The position numbers and the translations under genes were made by a program. A DNA stretch of 64,000 nucleotides from Ceratobasidium sp. AG-K (Eukaryota > Basidiomycota > Agaricomycetes > Cantharellales > Ceratobasidiaceae). Of the stretch, positions 1 to 12,100 are shown in pieces (within the stretch, counting starts at the first letter, position 1; every line of letters begins with the position of its first letter). The notes under the pieces were generated by a model, which was not told where the DNA came from, made no database searches, and saw only the letters and a program-made list of their open reading frames with translations. The stretch covers positions 1,302,001 through 1,366,000 of the forward strand of contig JAWNGF010000007.1 of assembly GCA_037039685.1 (NCBI GenBank). The letters are read 5' to 3'.

Positions 1-143
1 TTGAGTGACACTTTGAACCACCCCTACCCTCAAGAGCCTACAGACGCTTAAGTGTGTTGCGGTTCAAGAGGTCACTTAGGCCTTAGTGCTGTCCACTCTC
101 CATCGCGGCTTGTCTCATAGCCACCAAGAAGAAGCTTACGACA
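1..143 (+). repeat. Partial family-1 gypsy LTR (3' end)
   Basis: This matches the last 143 bases of the element E LTRs near 45709-45851 and 52884-53026, including the terminal AAGCTTACGACA. It is read in plus orientation and continues beyond the left edge, so it may be a solo LTR or the 3' LTR of an element outside the window. The bases after it do not look like a primer-binding site, which argues against a 5' LTR. Confidence 0.85.
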
Positions 144-523
144 TGAGAGCAATGAAAAACCAGTTTGGGGCAATGTGGATGGCTACAGCCATCTAAGAAC
201 AATTTACGATGCCGCAACCTGCTTAGAGAAGGGTTGTTTGGGACTAATGAGCGGCTCCTAGGCCTGAAAATCAATGAGATGCTCCAAACGATTTTGGATA
301 ACCCCTCATGGCAAAGTAGAGTGAAAAACTTACAAGGTAAATTGTTCTTGTGATTCCAACATGATTTCCCTTGCATCTCTCATAGCAAGCAGAAGAAAGG
401 AAGCGCAATCTACATGGGGAAAGCACAACAGCCTACAAGGCATATGAAAGAAACATCAGAATATGAAGAGCGCAGAGCACATGGGGATCAATGTGCACTG
501 CTCTGGAAGAATCACAGAGCAGA
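144..523. other. Unassigned stretch left of element B
   Basis: No recognised gene. A plus-strand reading frame (165-353) gives a 62-residue peptide with short amphipathic stretches, and a possible splice donor (GTAAAT) lies near its end, so an exon fragment of an unknown gene is possible. The last bases, GCAGA at 519-523, are the probable left copy of the target duplication of element B. Confidence 0.3.
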
Positions 524-1018
524 TGTTGCAACCCAACACTATGATGGTTGCCAACTGTGACTGTATGTGCTTAACTCAAGACTTAGAGAGACTTGGCACC
601 CAAAGGGCTGTGAACTGTAGACTGTGAACAGTGCTAAGGCCTGAGGATCAAAGGTATCCCTGAGGGAAGCCAGGTGAGGGATTGTTTGTTGGGGAAAATG
701 ATGAGGCAAAACAAGATGGGGATACCATGCTTGTTGTTGCCTCATTATATATTCAGAGAAAGGCATGAGTCATACTCATGCCAAGGAACAAGTCATACAA
801 ACTAACCAATCAGAAAGCACTATGAGTCATGTCCTATAAAGAAACATGACTTGCCAAGAAAGGAAGTCGTAAGACAAAGGAAAGAGAAGCAGCATAAGGC
901 TGCACACAGACAAAAGAACATAAGACAAAGGAGACAGGACAAAAGGCAAGCCAAGACAGAGGGAACAACAGGAAGGAAACAAGAGACAGAGCCTATGGGG
1001 GGACCATAGGTCTCAACA
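524..1018 (-). repeat. Element B 3' LTR (family 2)
   Basis: 495 bp with TGTTG...CAACA-type ends. It is closely similar to the solo LTRs at 32145-32637 (opposite strand) and 53873-54367. A TATA-like TATATA lies near 749. On the minus strand it is followed by CATCTTGTTTTGC, the predicted RNA start that would pair with the priming site of this family. Confidence 0.88.
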
Positions 1019-1149
1019 TGACCCCCACTTAGGAGCCCATTTAGGGGACCTGAATGGCAACTACTGTAGTTTACAGTTGCCTGCCATTTTTTCAAATGCC
1101 TCCCTGCCCCCCTGGGACTAAATAGCCTCCTCCTCCACTTCTATGACTA
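1019..1149 (-). other. Element B 3' untranslated part with polypurine tract
   Basis: Read on the minus strand this ends in a purine-rich run (CCTAAGTGGGGGTCA) directly before the 3' LTR, as expected of the plus-strand primer of gypsy elements. Element A was inserted at its other end and duplicated GACTA (1145-1149 and 8375-8379). Confidence 0.65.
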
Positions 1150-1616
1150 TGTCGTAAGCTTCTTCTTGGTGGCTATGAGGGAAGCCGCAATGGAGAGTGG
1201 ACAGCACTAAGACCTAAGTGACCTCTTGAACCGCAACGCACTTAAGCGTCTGTAGGCTCTTGAGGGTAGGGGTGGTTCAAAGTGTCACTCAAGGGGGATG
1301 TTTGATGAGACAAAACAAGCTGGGGTTACCAGGCTTGTTGGTTCTCTATATATATTCACAAAGAGGCTGAGTCATACAAGGCGCAGCCACACGAGTCAAG
1401 CAAAACAGCCAGTCAGGAGTGTCCATGTGAGTCATGCTGTATAGACAGACATGACTCATACAAAGCACAGCCGCGTTACACAATGTAACAGAATAACCAC
1501 AAGAAAGTGGCAACGCAGCACAGGAACAGACAAACAACACACAAACAGAACAACAAACATGACAGCAGACAGGCGAGACACTGGTTGAGCCTTATGGAGT
1601 GAGCTGGCTCATGACA
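1150..1616 (-). repeat. Element A 3' LTR
   Basis: 467 bp. On the minus strand it begins TGTCATGAGCC and ends GCTTACGACA. It is preceded on the element strand by the polypurine tract at 1617-1630. Confidence 0.93.
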
Positions 1617-1630
1617 TTACTCCCCCTTAA
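1617..1630 (-). promoter_or_regulatory. Element A polypurine tract
   Basis: On the minus strand TTAAGGGGGAGTAA abuts the 3' LTR. This is the expected RNase H-resistant primer for plus-strand DNA synthesis. An almost identical tract stands in the same place in elements C, D and E. Confidence 0.75.
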
Positions 1631-1658
1631 GAGTCCATTTGGGGGACCTTGAATGGAC

Positions 1659-2420
1659 TCACTGTAATGTGCAGTCCTTTTCCTTCCGCTCCATGTACTC
1701 CTTGAACCCTTCCTCCTCCAAGGTTAGGTTGATGGGATTGAACACAGTATTACCCGGTTCATCCGAGAATTTCTCCCACTCCTCCCAAGTTTCCTCCTTT
1801 GTCCAATCCGCCTTTGACCAGTCCAAAACCCGCTTCTGGGCTTCCACGAACTCCTCATCCCATTGTTGCACGTCAGCCTCTGCCTCCTTCCATGCCGATA
1901 CGTCAGTTTCCTCCTTCCTCCACCAGTAAGGCTCCCATTCAATTTTTTCCTTCTGGTAACGGCCCCTCTCCATCCTCCAGTTGCTCAGGTCCTTCTCGTA
2001 GTTGGCGTCCCAAGCTTTGTTCCACCTGGGTCGGAGTGTTGGTGGTCTCCCTTTGTACCCTGGTACCCATTCACTTGAGTATGCCCCCTCTTGCCCCCAC
2101 TCAACGACTCCGAGCATGTGGGTGGAAAGGAGGACAACCTCCAAGACCTGGAACGCGGCACATCCTCAACAGACAAAGATGTCCTTTTGCAGGAGTTGCA
2201 TGCGTGTCGGCCATTTTTTCCCAACCCACTGGAATACTCCCAGGTCTGAGTGTAGCATGTTGTCCAACACCCTGAAATGCATTCTTCCCGAGCTTTGCTG
2301 GGACCTTCTGAAGATGTAGAGCGCGGCCCCAGCATCAAGGATTCTTGCTGTAGCAAACGCTGGTCCGTCAAGGACGTGGGTGAGGTTGTTGGCGATGGTG
2401 GAGCCGGTGACGGCAGGCAT
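1659..2420 (-). pseudogene. Element A accessory frame (ORF3) with one TGA
   Basis: A 254-codon frame starting MPAVTGSTI and lying between the chromodomain part of pol and the 3' LTR. It is collinear with the uninterrupted 254-residue version in element C. It is rich in Trp and Glu (motifs such as WEPYWW and TWEEWEKF near the C-terminus) and has a conserved RGCAAF-type segment. One TGA at 2166-2168 replaces the CGA found in C just before that segment, and the same codon is TGA in element E. I recognise no domain. The first 145 codons or so overlap the pol extension in another frame. Function unknown. Confidence 0.75.
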
Positions 2421-5400
2421 TGTAGAGAGCAAAAAAGATTTAGAGCGTAGAGTTGGGAGTGTTTCTTGGAGTAGTAGCAAGTTTTGCAAGTGTCACTACC
2501 CGTTGCACCCCTTCTGCCTTTTATCTTTCCTGGAACGTAGTTAGATGGCGTGGGAGCCTTGGGGTGTCGGCGTAGAAGGTCCTTGATGAGCTTTGAAAGG
2601 TGACCAAAATCTTCTGCCCTTTGTTCTGTGTCTTCTTCACTTCCATAACCCTTCCATCTGACCCTGTAAAAAAGACCATCCTTTGTCTCCTTCCAGTCCA
2701 AAATCTTTTCTACTTCGTATTCTTCTTCTCCTTCTTCAGTAATTATTGGCAGTGGTCAGGGTTGGTTTTGCTTGAACTCTGTGTCTTCTATGTAAGGGCT
2801 GAGCAAGTCGATGTGGAAAACAGGGTGCACCCTTATTGTTGCTGGTAGACTGAGCTCATAAGCATGTGATCCTATCTTCCGTTTCACAACAAATGGTCCA
2901 TGCTTCTTGTTATCCAGTTTCTTTGAGGGTCTTTTTGTTTGGATGTTTCTTCCCAACAGCCATACTAGATCTCCTTCCTGGTACTTGTCTTTTGGTTCTT
3001 CCTCTGGGAGCCTTTGGTTTTCCATTGATGCAATAGCTTTGTCGTGGATGCTACGCCACTTTTCCGTAATGGTGTTTGCTTCAGGAACTGTTGTTTCTTC
3101 TGATGAGATGTTCCACAATGGTTCCCTGCCGTAGACTATTGCAAAAGGGGAACTACCCGTTACATGGTGTTTCTGCAGATTATAGCTGAATTCTGCAATT
3201 GGTAACAAGTCTGCCCAATCATCTTGCTGGTAGTTGACAAAGGATCGCAGCCAGCCTTCCATCCATTGGTTGATTCTTTCTGTTACTCCATCTGTCTGGG
3301 GGTGGTAGGCAGTGCTGAAACTTGGGCTAGTTCCAATTCTCTCATAAACAGCCTTCATAAGTTTGGAATTGAAAGTAGTCCCTTGGTCTGAGATTGTGCT
3401 TTTTGGAAAGCCGTGTAGTTTCCAAACATTTGTGACAAAAAGATTTGCCAACTCGCTTGCCGTGTGAGATTCTTTGCAGGGTATGAAATGCGCCATTCTT
3501 GAGAACCAGTCCACCACTACCATGATGCTGTCTGACCCTCTGGACCTCAGCAGTTTTACTACAAAGTCGAATGCTATATCTTCCCAGGGACCCTTTGGAA
3601 TTTCTAGAGGTTTGATTGGTACTATTGACTTTGATCCCTTTGTTTGTTGGCAGGTTTCACAGGATTCCATGTATCTGTTTATGCTCTGCTTCATCCCTGG
3701 CCAGAAGTATCTTCTTGCTATTAGTTCCAACGTCCTGGCTTGTCCCTGATGCCCTGCAATCCTTGAGTCGTGGTGTAGCCACATGATGGACAGTCTGGCT
3801 TCCTTATCTTCTGGTACGTAAATCTTCCCTTTGTACCATATTAGTCCTTCCTTGAAGTCGTAATCTTTTGCGCTATGTTGCAGGGTTCTTGGTAACATTT
3901 CCCTTGATTTGCAGATTTCCTTGATTTTTGCCAGTCCTTCATCAGTCTCTTGTGCTTCCTTGATAGTTGCCATAATGTCTGTGTCCATCTGTCCCATAAA
4001 CCCTTTAAATTTTTCAGCAGATATCATAATTTGTTCCAGTGTGGGAATATCCTCATGGTCAGATCGTCTTGACAACAGGTCTGGCTTAGATGAAAGGATT
4101 CCAGGACAGTATATGATATCGAAGTTGTAGGAAGCCAGTAGTTGATGCCATCTTGTGTGTCGATGGTTGAACGTTCTTGCTTCTTTCCAGAACTGTAGAT
4201 TCCTGTGATCAGTGTAGATAGTGATTGGATCCTTTGTTCCCTCAAGGTATAGCCTCCAATGTGTCAGTGACTCTATGATTGCCATAAGTTCCTTGTCATG
4301 GACGTCGTAGTTGAGCTGCGCCTCATTGAAGGATTTTGACAGGAACGCTATAGGGTGTAGGTAGCCATCGTCTTGTCTTTGAGAAAGAATTGCCCCCATT
4401 GCTACTCCACTTGCATCCGTTTCCAGAAAAAAGGGTTTCTCAGGGTCAGGATGGCGTAGTGTGGGCTCCTTGCTAATTTCAGCTTTCAGGGCATCAAAAG
4501 CCTCCTGCTGATCCTTCTCCCATTTCCATTTGTTATCCTTTCTTGTAAGGGTAGTCAAGGGTTTTGCTAAACGGCGAAAATTTGGTACAAATCTTTGGTA
4601 GAAGTTTGCAAATCCTAGGAACGCTTGAACCTGCTTGACCATTTTTGGTTCCTTCCATTCCTTTATTGCCTTGACCTTCTCTTCCTCCATAGAGATGCCA
4701 GACTCACTGATTCCAAGTCCGGTATATGTAAGTTTGGTAACAAAGAATTCGCATTTCGGGAGTTTTGCAAATAGGTTTTCATCCAGTAAGATCTTCAGCA
4801 CCTTCCTGACGTCTATAGTATGTTGACTTCTGATTGTAGAGAAGACTAGGATGTCGTCAATGTATACTATAACGCATATGTCGATAAGGTCGTGGAAGAT
4901 GTGGTTCATGTATCTTTGGAATATGGCAGGTGCATTTTTTAGTCCAAATGGCATGACAATGTATTCAAACAGGCCTTCCTTGGTTCTGAAGGCTGTCTTC
5001 CATTTCGTCCCCTTCCCTAATTCTGATATTGTTGAAACCCATGCGCAGATCGATTTTGGAGAAGATTTTTGCATCCTTGATTTTATCTAGAAGATCTTCC
5101 ATTAAGGGCTTTGGGAACCTGTTGTCCTTTGTAATGGCGTTCACTCCTCTGAGGTCTTGAACAAGCCGTAATTGTTGCACTGCTTCTGGGTTCTTTGGAT
5201 CGATGGGTTTTTTGACAAAAAAACAAGGTGAAGCAATGGGGGATATGCTGGGTTGAATCTTCCCAGCAGCGATTTCCTCATCCAGGTATTCCCTTAGTGC
5301 AATTGATTTGGCTGGTGAGAGTGGGATAGGCCTGGCCGGTTTTGGAAGTTCAGCCCCTTCTTTGAAGTCAATGGCACAGTTGTATTGGCAATGGTCTGGA

Positions 5401-5900
5401 ATTCTCTTGAACTTTTCCTTGCTAAACATGTTGGCAAATTCCTTGAATTCTTCTGGTATGTCATCTATTGAGGCTGTTCTTGCCTGTATGGGTTCAGGTT
5501 GCCATGATATGTGCCTTGTTTTCCAGTTAATATTGGGGTTTGCCTCCTCCAACCATTCAAGTCCTAGAATGAGCTTGGATTCTCCAGTAGGCATAGCAAA
5601 AAAGATTTGTTTGAAGGTTTTTCCCTCTACGTCTAGTACAAGCTTGGCTTTGCAGCATATTTGGTGTGAGAGCTCTTTTCCCTGGATGCCAATTACTTTT
5701 TGTGGAGAGGGAAGCTCAATGAGAGGAATGTTGTTGGAGCGGGCCCAAGAGATGTCCATAAAGTTCTTAGAAGCTCCTGAATCGATGAGAGTAGGGACTG
5801 GTTCTGTGATTCCGGCGATGTTTGTGTAAACAATGGTTGATTCGTTTGTTGCTCTAAAGTACATTGTTTCCATTGCCGGTTCTTTGGTCTCTCCACACAC
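1985..5900 (-). pseudogene. Element A pol (protease-RT-RNase H-integrase-chromodomain), broken
   Basis: Polyprotein frame starting in the -1 frame at the gag stop. The aspartic protease shows IDSGASKNF, the RT shows VYIDDILVF, RNase H shows TDASGVAMG and TDHRN, and the integrase has an HHCC finger (HHDS, then CETCQ) and a DDE core (FDFVV, SDQGTTF, HPQTDG). The chromodomain YRVRWKGYG follows. An extra base near 5003-5005 shifts the frame in the RT. A TGA at 2756-2758 replaces an Arg codon just before the chromodomain. The frame then stays open for about 145 codons past the chromodomain to 1985, overlapping the accessory frame. Confidence 0.9.
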
Positions 5901-5902
5901 AG

Positions 5903-7885
5903 TTAGAGGGAGACCCCTTCTTTTCCCAAGTCTTCTATGATTGTAGCTTCTCTTCCCTTTATGCTGGGTTCAGTTGTTATCCATTCCTTGGACGAGCATT
6001 TGAGCAAATGGTGACCTTCTTGACCGCACTTCAGGCATTGGTTTGATGCTATTCCTGCCCTGTATACTTTGTCTGGAAGTCGCTTTGTAGAGGCTTGCCC
6101 CGTGGTGGTTGTTTGGGGTGTTTTCTTCCCGGTGGAAGCCTTGATCTGTTGCAATTTCTGGTTGATGGAGATCGCAAGGGTGATCCATTGGTTAAGGTTA
6201 AGGTGTCTTTCGGTTCCGTCCTCGTTGATAAGGGATAGCTCAAAACGTGCTAGTTCTGTTTTGATTTCTGGCTTGAGTCCCTCCTTGAATTGGTTGATAA
6301 GAGCTTCTTCTCCCCAGTTGACATCAATCATGTGGAAGCGGAATTCCGTTGCATAGTTTGCTACTGAGTTGACTTGTTTGCTTTTTTGGATATTGGCTTC
6401 TGCCTTAGCCCTCTTGTTAGGGTCACTAAATTGTTCCATGAAGTGCAATTTGAATGTTTCCCATGACGCTAGGTTTGGGTCAGGTACTCCATTGTTCATG
6501 GATCGGAGTTGCACCTGTGCCCAATGTGTAGCGGATCTGTTATCCAAATTGAAATTTGCTAGAGCTTCTCTAATTCGTTCTTGTCCTGAGCTGTATTGGT
6601 CGCCCAACCTGACAAAATAGCTCTCCATTTGGGTGATGAACATTTCTGCTCCCTCTCCTTTCTTCCCGTCAAAGGCTTCTGGTCTAGTTAGTTTTGGACG
6701 CCTGTTTTCCCTTCTGTTGTCAGGGTTTCAGAAAGCTGACGTAGCCTTTGTTCCAATTTGTCAAGTCTGGTAGACTCTGCTTCAGGGTGGGGAGGAGATA
6801 CGACATGTAGGGATGCTTTGTCCATCTGCTCGCGCATGTTGTTGATTGTCTCTTGCATGGTGTTAATTTGTCCAACAGCAATCCTTCCGTCTCCCCTTAG
6901 TCCTTCTAGTCCTTGGGTGATTGCTTCATTCCAGGCTAACTGTGCCTGCCTCGTGGTGTTAAGGTCTTCCTGTACATTGTTTACCAGTCCTTGTGTGTTT
7001 GTGACTTCGTTTCTTAGGCGGATTACGTCTTGCCCAACCAGGAAGCTGTTATGTTCACTGTTTTGTGCAGCGGTAAGGATATCTGTCAGGGTTCCTTGTA
7101 GGTTGTTGAGGGAATTGTTGAAGATTTGTTGGTTGTTGGCCAACACTTGAGTAGATTGTTCTAACCCGTTGAGTTGTCTATCGATTGTTATCCCCATTCC
7201 AGCAATAATCCTTAAGAGTGCATTGTGTCTTCCAAGGTGAAGATCGTCAAGGTCGTCAAGATTGCTAATCATAGTCCTACTGCTGGAGCTGGAACTTGAT
7301 GTGGGAATCCCAGGGGCTTCTTGGCCTTCAGTTGCTGTTGGTTGCTGGGAATACCCTTGTGGTACATATGGCGGTGCTGGATTAACTGGTGTCATGTCCT
7401 GAGAGTTTATTGGGACCAGACCGGCATTAGTGATAGTCCCCGCAATCTGGGGTACTTGGGGAGCATTGGAAATGTGCGGCGTGGGGGGGGGGTCTGATAG
7501 GAACAAGGGATATGCCCCTGTGAGCTTCAGGCTGAGGGGAAAAAAACTGTCTTCTGGATCCCATAGGCCATAGTGGATGTGATGGGCCTGGAGTTGTGTT
7601 TGAGATAGGGATTTGAATTGTGACCGGTGTGGGGTTGTCGGTAATATTGCCTGGTTCTCTAGTAACAATGGTGGGTTCTTCTTGTATGACTGAAACGTTC
7701 TGGGTGTTGGATGTTCTGGGCATAGGGGCTTGGCTTTGTGGGCGAGACCTTGCTGGTCCTCCAGCCCATGCTTGTGCAATATCTTGCTTGTTGAGGGAAC
7801 TTGTAAGTCTTGAAGCCCTACTTGGTCCTCTCCTTATTGATAATGGTGTTGCAAGACACAATCCGGCGTCCTCCTGAATGGACAT
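5903..7885 (-). pseudogene. Element A gag, broken by two frameshifts
   Basis: The start is ATG at 7885 (MSIQEDAG), a few bases after the priming site, as in C and E. The product has a Pro-rich N-terminal part, a long predicted coiled coil, a retrotransposon gag (capsid) domain and a CCHC zinc knuckle (CLKCGQEGHHLLKC). A run of ten G on the plus strand (7483-7492) breaks the first part, and an extra A near 6704-6707 breaks it again before the capsid domain. It ends at 5903 after the heptamer G GGA AAA (5921-5927). Confidence 0.88.
5921..5927 (-). promoter_or_regulatory. Probable -1 frameshift site between gag and pol (element A)
   Basis: On the minus strand the gag codons TTG GGA AAA form the heptamer G GGA AAA, 14 nt before the gag stop codon. 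Pol is open in the -1 frame across this point. The heptamer fits the X XXY YYZ pattern known from retroviral-type frameshifting. The same heptamer is present in D and E. Confidence 0.55.
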
Positions 7886-7893
7886 GATTGTTA

Positions 7894-7905
7894 AGCTTGT
7901 TTTGT
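7894..7905 (-). promoter_or_regulatory. Element A primer-binding site, probably self-priming
   Basis: On the minus strand ACAAAACAAGCT lies two bases inside the 5' LTR. It is the exact reverse complement of AGCTTGTTTTGT, which stands about 33 nt after the TATA box inside the LTR and would be the RNA 5' end. This is the arrangement known for the Tf1/sushi group, where the transcript primes its own reverse transcription. I did not recognise a tRNA 3' end match. Confidence 0.65.
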
Positions 7906-7907
7906 AA

Positions 7908-8374
7908 TGTTGTAACCTTCTTCTTGGTGGCTATGAGGGAAGCTGCAATGGAGAGTGGACGGCACTAAGACCTAAGTGACCTCTTGAACCGCAACGCACT
8001 TAAGCGTCTGTAGGCTCTTGAGGGTAGGGGTGGTTCAAAGTGTCACTCAAGGGGGATGTTTGATGAGACAAAACAAGCTGGGGTTACCAGGCTTGTTGGT
8101 TCTCTATATATATTCACAAAGAGGCCGAGTCATACAAGGCACAGCCACACGAGTCAAGCAAAACAGCCAGTCAGGAGTGTCCATGTGAGTCATGCTGTAT
8201 AGACAGTCATGACTTGTACAAAGCACAGCCGCGTTACACAATGTAACAGAATAACCACAAGAAAGTGGCAACGCAGCACAGGAACAGACAAACAACACAC
8301 AAACAGAACAACAAACACAACAGCAGACGGGCAAGACACCCGTCAAGCCGTATGGAGTGAGCTGGCTCACAACA
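7908..8374 (-). repeat. Element A 5' LTR
   Basis: 467 bp, about 96% identical to 1150-1616 by eye. It carries the promoter: a TATATATA box, then the presumed RNA start AGCTTGTTTTGT on the minus strand. It is followed by the duplicated GACTA at 8375-8379 and then by element B sequence. Confidence 0.93.
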
Positions 8375-9055
8375 GACTATGGGGTTCTCCAATGAGTCCC
8401 CCACCTCCTCCTTCAATTCCATGGCTCCCTCCTTGCAGCCTCCTCCCAAGTGGGCTGGTCCTTGACCCAAACCATTTCCTCCTCTGCTAGCCATTTTGTT
8501 GGTGATCCCTCCCTTTCTGCCCATTGATCCAGGTTTGACTGTTGTCCCACCACTGTGGCCAATAATGGATTTCCTTGGCCTGTTGCCCCTGTCCTCCATC
8601 CAATCCTTCAGGTCTTGGACCCATGCCACATCCCACTCCCACTTGTTCTGCAGGTGTGCCCTCCCCTCCTTCTCCTCCCAGATCTGCTTGGACTGCCATG
8701 CATAGGGGTTGTTGATGTGGTGATCCCTTCACTGCTTGCTCATATGGTTCTTGAAACTGCCCAGAATGGTTTCTTGGGATGAGAAGGCTGCGCAACCCCT
8801 GGCTACCAGGATGCTTGGCTGTTCCTTGAGTTGTTGCTTGGTGGGTGGCTTGTGTCCAAGCCACTTGACTTCCCTTGCCACCACTAGATGGAGTATGTTG
8901 CTCCCTGTATAGTACCAGCATTGTCCAGTGCACTGCATCCACTGAGGGATGTGTTATAAGACCACACCCAAGTCAAGGCACTTGGTGATTTCATGGGACA
9001 TGCCAGTAGCCCAAGGGAGGTTGCTGATGGTGACTGAGCAGCAAGCAGCAGGCAT
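8375..9055 (-). pseudogene. Element B accessory frame (ORF3), degraded
   Basis: A minus-strand frame starting MPAACCSVTI at 9055, placed like the accessory frame of family 1. Despite stops and at least one frameshift it is collinear with it: both start MPA, and both carry a Gly-rich step, then ILHL or ILHS, a KPPT or KWPT motif, and RGCAAF. Trp-rich blocks follow (YWPQWW against WEPYWW, then TWEEA against TWEEW). This shows the accessory protein is shared by two divergent gypsy families. The A insertion removes or separates its last part. No known domain recognised. Confidence 0.65.
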
Positions 9056-9109
9056 GATCAAAAGAGTTTAAAGTGGTGGGTTGGTTTGAAAGTGGTGTTA
9101 TAGCAATAT

Positions 9110-12100
9110 AGTGCTGTCAAGAGCTGGTTGGGTTGAGACTTGCCGCTTTGCCCCTGGTCCTTTTAGCCAGTTCCTGCTTGAAATTTAGGGGTATAGGTGC
9201 CAAAGGGCTTTCCTTGAGGAACTTTCTCATGATGGGTAGCAGTTCTGCAATCTTCTCTGCCCTTTCTTCTGCATCTTTGCTAGGTGGATATCCCTTCCAT
9301 CAGATCACATATCTCAGCCCTTCTTTTTTTTCCTTCCAGTCCACAATCTCCTCCACTGCATAGATTTCCTCATCTTCTGCTGGTTCTCTGGGAGGTGGTC
9401 ACACTTTGTTCCTGTTAAATTCCTTGTCCTTCTTGTATTTCCATAGCTGATCAATTTGGAAAGCATTATGTTTCTTGATGGATCTGGGGAGTTCAATTTT
9501 GAATGCATGGGAGGAAATTGCTCTTGTGACCTTGAAAGGACCTAGTTTCTTGTTGTCAACTTTCTTCATTGGTTGTTTTGTTTTGAAGTTTGGTCCCAGA
9601 ACCCAAACAAAATTGCCTGGCTCATATCTTGACCTTGGTTCCTTTGCCTGTTCTTTGTGGAATTGCCTTGCTGCTACTGCCTCTTTTCTTGCTTCTTCCA
9701 TCTGATGTTCTAGGTTTCTAGCAGAAGGGTTCTGAATGTCAGTGTCCACTACCTTCCATTTAGGGTGGAATCCATAGTTTATTTCAAAGGGGCTCTTGCT
9801 GGTAGTTCTGTTGACATGATTGTTGTAGCAAAATTCCGCAATAGGTAGCCATTGCACCTAATTATCCTGCCTGTAGTTGATGAAAGCCCTATGGAATCCC
9901 TCCAGCCACTGGTTAACTCATTCTGATTGCCCATCAGTCTGAGGGTGGAACACTGTACTGAAGGAAGGGTTGATTCCGAGTTTTTCATAAAGGGAACATA
10001 GGAACTGGCTGTTGAAGGTCACTCCTCTGTTGGAGATAGTTTGCTTGGGTAAACTATGAGGCTTCCAAACATTTGATATGAAGTGCTCTGCAACTCCTTC
10101 TGCTGTTGTTGCTTCTTTGCAAGGGATGAAATGTGCCATTTTGCTGTGTTGGTCTACCACTACCAAGATACTGTCCAATCCAGTTGATTTGGGTAGCTGG
10201 ACAATGAAGTCGTAGCTGATGTCCTCCCAGGGATGGGTTGCTATGGGTAGTGGCCTTGCTGGTACCAAATGTATATGTCCTTTGCTTCATTGGCATGTTT
10301 GGCAGGAGTCCACATATCTGTTCACAGTTGCTTTCATTCCTGGCCAGTAGTATTGTCTTGAAAGAAGTTCCAGAGTTCTTGCCTGTCCTTGATGACCCCC
10401 AGTTGGTGAATCATTGTGTTGCTGCAATAATTCCAGCCATAGATCCTTGTCTTCCAGAACATAGATTGCACCTTTGTACCATAAGAGTCCTTCCATCATT
10501 TCATAATCCTTAAACTGCTTCTTGGCACTAGGAGGAAGATTTTCTTGATATTTGACAACTAGGATCAGTGTGCAAAATGACTTGTCCTCTTCCTGGGCTT
10601 CTGTGATTTCTGCAATAATATCCCTTCCTAGTTCTGCTGCAAACCCCTTGAACCTTTCCTGCTGTATCATAATCTGTTCTGCATTGGGGATGTCTTGATG
10701 TTCTGATCATCTAGAGAATAGGTCTGGCTTGCTGGAAAACCTTCCCTGGCCAGTAGTGTATTTCAAAATTGAAGGACACAGGTTCTTGATAACATCTGTT
10801 GTGTTGTCAGTTGAAAGTTTTTGCTGTGTGCCAGTAAGTAAAGCTCCTATGATCCAACTAAACCATGACTGGTTCTCTGGTTCCTCCCAGATGTAACCTG
10901 CAATGCTTTAGGGCTGTGATGATGGCCAGGAATTCCTTGTTGTGTGTATCATAGTTCATTTGCCAAGCTATGAAGCTCTGTGACAGGAATCCAATTGGGT
11001 GTGGATAACTGTTGTCTTGTTGCTGTAAGAATCATCCCCATTGCCACCTCTGATGCATCTGTTTCTTGGAAGTAGTGTTTGGTAGGGTTGGGATGTGCCA
11101 ATACCAGATCCTTGGTTACCACTGAATTGAGTTCATCAAAGGCTTCTTGTTGTTCTACCCCCCATTCCCACTTCTGCTCCTTCCTTGTGAGTTTGGTTAA
11201 TGGTTTAACAATGCTGCTGAAGTTCTGCACAAATTGTCAATAGAAGTTTGCAAACCCTAGGAAGGCTTGTACCTGCTTGACTGGTCTGAGAGTATGCCAT
11301 TCCAAGATCACCTTGATTTTGTCTTTCTCCATGGAAATTCCTTCAGGTGTGATGTGATGACAATGCCAACAAAGGTAACTGTGCTGATCAAGAATTTCCA
11401 CTTTGTGATCCTTGGGAAGAGGTTGTTTTCTTATAATTGCCTTAGTACCTCCTTGACATCCTTTATCTATTGTTCCCAATCTTTCAAGAAAATGAGGATG
11501 TCATTGATGTAGATCACAACTGAAATATCCTTAATGTCATGGAAGATTTTGTCTATCATTGGTTGGAAGATGGCTGGAGCATTCATGAGGCCAAAGGGCA
11601 TAATCCTGTATTCATAGTGTCCTTCCTTGGTTCTGAACACTGTTTTTGATTGGCGACTTTCTTTGATATGAATGTTATTGAAGCCTTGCCTTAAATTCAA
11701 TTTCGAAAAGATTTTAGCTTCCTTCAAAATTTCCAGAAGGTCCTCCTGTAGTGGTAGCAGAAATTGATTGGGTATAGTCACTTTATTGTGTCCTCTGAGG
11801 TCAACTACCAGTTGTAAAAGTTCCTCTGGTGTCATAGGTTCCATGTTTTCAGCTTGGTGCTTCTTAACAAAGAATACTGGTAAAGCAATGGGTGCTTTGC
11901 TGGGTATGATCTTGCGCACTGCTAGTTCTTGCTCTATGTGCTTTCTCAGGACTCATGTTTCCATTGGGGAAAGTGGATAAGTTCATGCTGGTTTGGGTAG
12001 TTCTGCATGTGGACTGAAATTTATTTTGCAATCCCATTCCCTGTGTGGTGGTAATTCCTTGAAAAGTTCCTCGCTGAAGACCTTCTTGAAGTCTTGGAGT

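Larger units (their letters stand above)
1150..8374 (-). mobile_element. Element A: family-1 Ty3/gypsy chromovirus-like element
   Basis: A complete 7225-bp minus-strand element with 467-bp LTRs at 1150-1616 and 7908-8374 and a perfect 5-bp duplication GACTA. It sits in the 3' part of element B. The coding order is gag, pol (protease, RT, RNase H, integrase, chromodomain), then an accessory frame. The LTRs differ at about 20 positions by eye (about 4%), so it is older than C. Gag has two frameshifts, pol one frameshift and one TGA, and the accessory frame one TGA. Confidence 0.93.

Noticed and set aside
519..523. GCAGA/GGAGA as a perfect target duplication of element B
   Set aside because: One mismatch, so it is used only as supporting evidence. 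The B limits rest on the LTR ends.
820..1095. Open frames inside LTRs, repeated in every copy (also near 8104-8370, 14626-14820, 28913-29167, 52629-52829)
   Set aside because: They lie in LTR sequence, often cross LTR borders, and owe their length to few stops in C/T-rich DNA. Their conservation is explained by the LTR itself.
1799..2275. Long plus-strand frames opposite the accessory gene of A (similar ones at 14860-15288 and 22307-22999)
   Set aside because: They are antisense to the accessory gene and recur only because that gene recurs. No start context or domain.
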